Below are positions 59,401 to 64,000 of a stretch of 64,000 bases of DNA, one piece after another. The notes under the pieces are model-generated. The model did no database searches. It was given only the letters and a program-made list of their open reading frames with translations, and was not told the DNA's origin. The stretch is from Nitrososphaerota archaeon (GTDB lineage: Archaea; Thermoproteota; Nitrososphaeria; Nitrososphaerales; Gagatemarchaeaceae): contig JACQFN010000002.1 in assembly GCA_016200045.1 (NCBI GenBank), forward strand, positions 226,473 to 290,472. Reading direction: 5' to 3'. A program made the translations under genes and the position numbers. Within the stretch, counting starts at the first letter, position 1; the number at the start of each line of letters is the position of its first letter.

Positions 59401-60204
59401 CTGGACGATCAGGTGCGGGGTCCCAGACTCCTTGCTCTCCTTCACGCGCTGGTTGACCCTGAGTATGTCGACCACCTTGTGGGTCAGGTCGTCCTCGGAG
59501 CGGATCCCCGACTCGAGGGTTATGGAGGGCCTGACCGTCAGTGGGGGGACAGGTAGGACCTGCAGGATGAACCACTCCGGACGTGCGGCTGCGTGGTTGA
59601 ACCCGAGAAGCGCCAGGTCTTCGTTGTTGACTCTCTCGAGCCTCTCCCTGATGGCGACGGGTAGGAGCCTGGTCGCCCCGCCTTCTTCAGTGATCTCGTG
59701 GAAAATGGTCGGCTTCGTAAACTCGATCTGGTACTGCTGCTTCCCGCAGTGCGGGCAGAGCTTGACCTTCTTCGCCTTTGTGTAGATCTCCTTGGCGGTG
59801 GTCTCGACGATGGTCGGGGTAAAGTCCGTCTTTCCTGTGAGCTTGGTCCTGTACGCATCCAGCTCCTGCTGCGTGAGGAGTATCCTCCCGCAGGTCCTGC
59901 AGGTGCTCTGGATCAGCTTGTTGATCTCGTCGACGAAGGCGATGTGGAGGACCGGTTCTGCCAGCTCTATGTGTCCGAAGTGCCCCGGGCATCTCCCGGC
60001 TGTGCTGCCGCAGGTCCCGCACTTTTGTCCGGGCTCCAGTGTCCCCAGCCTGCTGTCCATCAGACCCCCCTGGACGGGCATCCCGTCCTCGTCGTAGGTC
60101 TCAGGCTGGGTTATCTCTGCCACGGAATATCTGCGCACTTCGCTCGGGGAGAAGACCGCAAAGTCGATCCCGCGGATCGTCTTGAGAGCCTGTTCCATCG
60201 ACAC
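56419..60204 (-). CDS. rpoA: DNA-directed RNA polymerase subunit A, unsplit (A' + A'' fused)
   Basis: 1261 aa containing [16 protein letters not shown] (A' catalytic) and the A'' C-terminal region ([32 protein letters not shown]) in one ORF. Confidence 0.97.
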   Translation of the reverse strand: [1261 protein letters not shown]

Positions 60205-60208
60205 TCTT

Positions 60209-63200
60209 CTACACCTTGTCCTTCAACTTGAGCCTCGGCGCTATGTTCAGACTCATCATCTCCTGAAGCAGGAGCTTGAACGCGTATGCGACGACCACCG
60301 TGGAAATCTTTGCCTGGTCTCCGTCGACCTTGCACGTGTACCTGCGTTGCTTGGCGTCGTAGTAGGCGATGAGCCCGCACTTCTCGCAAACATAGATCTC
60401 GGTCTTGTCCGCCTCGTCCAGGAGCCTGTCCTTCAGCACCATCGAAGCCCCGTACGCGATGAGGCAATCCCTCTCCATTTCCCCGAACCTGAGCCCTCCG
60501 CCCCTCGCTCTTCCTTCCGTGGGCTGCTTCGTCAGCATCTGTACCTGCCCTCTCGCCCTCGCGTGTATCTTGTCGGCGACCATGTGGTGGAGCTTCTGGT
60601 AGTACACGACCCCCACGAAGACGTCGGTCGCGAACTTCTTCCCGGTCTTCCCGTCGTACATGACCTCCCTCCCCGTCGCCTCGAACCCCTTCGACTTCAG
60701 GACCTTCTCCAGCTCCTCCGTGCTCTCCCCTGCGAACGCCGAGCCGTCGACCGGGGTCCCCCTAAGCGCGCCGGCCTTCCCTGCGATCGACTCGATGAAC
60801 TGCCCTACCGTCATCCTCGACGGGAAGGCGTGCGGGTTGATTATCACGTCCGGGACTATTCCTTCCGCAGTGTAGGGCATGTCCTCTTGGGGGACCACCA
60901 GGCCGATGACCCCCTTCTGGCCGTGCCTTGACGCGAACTTGTCACCGATCTCGGGGACCCTCATGTCCCTGACCCTGACCTTGAACATCTTGCCCCCCTC
61001 CACGTTTTCCGTCATGAAGATGGAGTCGACAACCCCCGATTCAGACGGCCTGACCGCCACTGAGGTGTCCCTCCTATAGGGCCCCTTGATCTCGAACTCC
61101 TTGTACTCCTCCATGAACCTAGGCGGGCTGGTCTTGCCGATGACAACGTCCCCGCCCGTTACCTGCGACTCGTCGGAGACGACCCCGTCCCCTTCGAGGA
61201 GCCTGTAGAACTTCTCTCCCCTGTACCCGCGTATGTTGGATTCGGCGGCCGGGACTTCGAAGCTATCCCTCATCCCGCCCAGATACTGCTTTGATTCCCC
61301 CTCGTACAGCCTGTAGAAGAACGACCGCGCGAGGCCTCTCTCGACGCTCGACTTGTTCATTATGATGGCGTCCTCGATGTTGTACCCTTCGAACGAGAGC
61401 ACTGCGACGACGCAGTTCTGCCCGAGCGGCCTCTCGTCAATCTTGAGCAGGTCGAGGGTCCTGGTCCGGACCACGGGCGCCTGCGGGCTCACGAGGAGGT
61501 GCTGCCTGACGTGCGGCGAAATTGGGTACGTGGGGGACGAGAACCCTAGGCTCTGCTTTGCCATGGCGGACTCGTACGTGTTCCTCGGGGACTGGTTGTG
61601 CTCCGGGTACGGGATGATCGAGGCGGCAATCCCGAACATCGAGGCTGCGAAAAGCTCCATGTGGGTGTTCTTGGTGGAGACGTCCTCGTTGTCCATCGCG
61701 ACCAGTAGGTTCTCCTCCTCGTTGGCGTCGATCAGCTCCATGACACCCTGCTCGACGAGGTCCCTCCAGGACACCTGCCCATTTTTCACCTTCTCGATGA
61801 GGTCCGGGGTGAGCGTCGAGCGGCCTCCCTCGATCACTATGAGCGGCCTCAGGACCCTTCCTGAGCTGAGGCTGATGTACAGCCTCGGGTATGCCTTGTC
61901 GTTGACTGGGGAGACGTAGAGCACGCTCGCGCTCGGGTTGATCTGCCCCTCGCGCCTCAGTTTTCTGAAGGCCTTCGCGAGCCGCTCTCCGTCGTCCACG
62001 TAACCGATGAACCTGCCGTCCATGAATATCCTGCAACCGTCGATCTGTGTCTTGTCCTCAACGTCCCTGATCTGCTTCGCGCCGAGCTCCCAGAGCTTCT
62101 CCTCCACTTCGGTGGACGGGACGCTGACCGAGATGATTGCGGAGAGGGCGAGGTTCTTGACGAGGCCGCAGTTCACCCCTTCAGGGGTCTCGGAGGGGCA
62201 GATCCTCCCGAAGTGGGTCGCGTGGAGGTCCCTTGCCTCGAAGTTGGGCTGGCTCCTGCTCAGCGGGGACTGGACCCGCCTGAGGTGGCTGAGTGTGCTG
62301 AGGTAGTTCGTCCTGTCGAGGAGCTGAGTGACCCCGACCTTCCCGCGCCCCCAATTCCCTGTGGCTATGGCGTTGTTGAGCTTGTCCGTGATGATCCCCG
62401 TCCTGATTGCGGCCCCGACGACGTTTCCGCCCCGCTTCTGCCCGGTCCTCTCGAGCTGGTACTTCATGTCCCGGACCAGGTTCCTGAAAGCAGTCCTGTA
62501 GAGGTCGGCGAGCATCTGGCCTGCGAATTTTATCACCTTGTTGCCGTAGTGGTCCTTGTCGTCGGACTCGATCCACCCGAGCCTGAGCTCGAGGAGCTTG
62601 CACACCGCCTCCCCCATGAACATGGCCTTGTCGTACCTCTTGTCGTCGGTCTTCCCGAGATGGGGGAGGAGGCCCCAGTCGAGCATCGACTGCGCCCGCT
62701 TCACCCTGAACTCTTCGAGCATGCCGTGGGCGACCCGGTTCCCTATGTACACGAGGGAGTCCTTGTCGGTCGGCGCCTCGCTCGCCTTGTCAAACGATAC
62801 CTCCAGCAGGTCCTGGATCTCCGCCTTCGGGGACACTGCGTCCGCTATGTCCTTGTCCGACTTTATGCCGAGGGCTCGCATGACGATGACGAAAGGAAGG
62901 TCGACGGGGCAGCTCGGGACCTTCACGTTGATCGCTCCGTCCTGCTTCAGGGTCAGCTCCATCTTCGACCTGTAGCCCACGACTGAGGAGTATACCCTCG
63001 ACTTGTAGGTGGTCGACCCGGAGAGCTTCTCCGCGTCCACGAGGATCTTGTTCGGGGACAGGTCTTCCAGCCCGACTATCACCCTCTCGGCCCCGTTGAT
63101 TATGAAATATCCGCCCGGGTCGTTGGGGTCTTCACCCGAGTCGATGAGCTCCTCGCGCGAGCGGTTCGAGAGCTGCCAGAGCTCAGACTTCACCATCACC

Positions 63201-63422
63201 GGTAGGTCCCCTTGGGGAGCCCAGGGTTACGCGGCCGAACTTGATCTTGTACGGGGTGCTCACAGTTTCGACCTCGACCTCTCCGATCTCGTCGACGATA
63301 TTCTGAAGCCCTCTGGAGGCGAAGTCGTTGTAGCTGTTCAGGTGCTGCCGTGCGACCCCTTCTCGTTCTAGGAGGTCCCTGAGGATGACCCAGACGTTGG
63401 ACTGCTGCGCCTGCTTGTTCAT
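60209..63422 (-). CDS. rpoB: DNA-directed RNA polymerase subunit B, reading frame disrupted near N-terminus
   Basis: ORF 63183..63422 (MNKQAQQSNVWVILRDLLEREGVARQHLNSYNDFASRGLQNIVDEIG...YKIKFGRVTLGSPR) and ORF 60209..63199 (GDLPVMVKSELWQLSNRSREELIDSGEDPNDPGGYFIINGAERVIVGLED...) are the two parts of one RpoB in different frames. Confidence 0.93.
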
Positions 63423-63423
63423 T

Positions 63424-63748
63424 CTAGCTCTCCACCACGTACCTGTAGTATGTGCTGGAGCCAGCCGTTTCGCTCCTCCGGGTTATCCTCACGAAATCTC
63501 CGGGCCTCGCCCCTATCTCCTTCGCGATGGGGTCGGTCATGAGCATGAAAGGGAACTGTCTGGGAGTGGAATTGAACCTGCCCTGGACCTGCGCTGCTTC
63601 CTCCTTGGTCAGAAGCTCGTGCTTTGGAATCAGGAAATGAGTGCTGATCTTGAAAGGGGGGACCTCGTCCTCCTTGACCTTCTTCTTTCTGACGACCTTC
63701 TTGGTCGTCGAAGTAGACTTCGCCGGCGCTAAGCCGAGCTACCCCCAT
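63424..63748 (-). CDS. rpoH: DNA-directed RNA polymerase subunit H; start uncertain
   Basis: Manual - strand reading: KISTHFLIPKHELLTKEEAAQVQGRFNSTPRQFPFMLMTDPIAKEIGARPGDFVRITRRSETAGSSTYYRYVVES*. Immediately precedes rpoB. No ATG/GTG/TTG found in this frame. Confidence 0.85.
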
Positions 63749-63916
63749 TTACAATAAACAGTAAGTCACTTGCACAATACACTGCGCAGGGCCCCGTTGA
63801 AAGGCGAAAGGTATCACATATTTAGAGATTGCTGAGAGGGGTTCTGTCAAGTCCTCGGCGGTTCAGGGGTCATCTTGTCCCTGTCAAGATTCGGCGGATG
63901 GGTCTAGTTGATTCCC

Positions 63917-64000
63917 TCATATTACTTTCAGAGTGGCCAACGTGCCCAGAACGGAGAAGATGCCTACGGTTAGCTGTCCCACTGTGCTAAGTCTTCTGTT
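63917..64000 (-). CDS. 3' end of a possible membrane protein (partial)
   Basis: - strand frame entering from the window edge: NRRLSTVGQLTVGIFSVLGTLATLKVI*. Confidence 0.3.
   Translation of the reverse strand, partial: NRRLSTVGQLTVGIFSVLGTLATLKVI

Noticed and set aside
1-64000. CRISPR array, transposase or integrase, rRNA/tRNA cluster
   Set aside because: No regularly spaced direct repeats, transposase motifs, integrase motifs or conserved RNA signatures seen while reading both strands.

Overview
High-GC archaeal chromosome window. The operon order rpoH-rpoB-rpoA(unsplit)-rpl30e-nusA-rps12-rps7, together with TBP, EF-1alpha and ABCE1, fits a Thaumarchaeota/Nitrososphaeria- or Aigarchaeota-like lineage. 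The taxonomy is inference from gene content only. Contents in order: ABCE1 and Trm5; a cytochrome b / Rieske / cupredoxin module; a peptide ABC-transporter (opp) operon in which three of five genes carry lesions; TBP and pyrE; a surface-glycan gene cluster; a SAM/methionine cluster (HTH-CBS regulator, bacterial-type MetK, three tandem MetE-like proteins, MTHFR-like protein); EF-1alpha; a guaB-guaA-add purine set; and the ribosomal-protein/RNA-polymerase operon. The strongest findings are (1) a 509-aa LAGLIDADG intein inside the PNSA loop of ribosomal protein uS12, (2) the SAM/methionine cluster, (3) in-frame TAG codons in two genes of the opp operon plus a frameshift in a third, and (4) an rpoB reading frame broken by an apparent deletion of about 45-50 codons. 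Because rpoB, and possibly rpoH, should be intact in a living cell, some indels here are probably assembly or sequencing artefacts, and every indel-based claim should be checked against reads. I found no rRNA, tRNA, CRISPR array or transposase. All calls come from reading the supplied ORFs and sequence; no database search was run.
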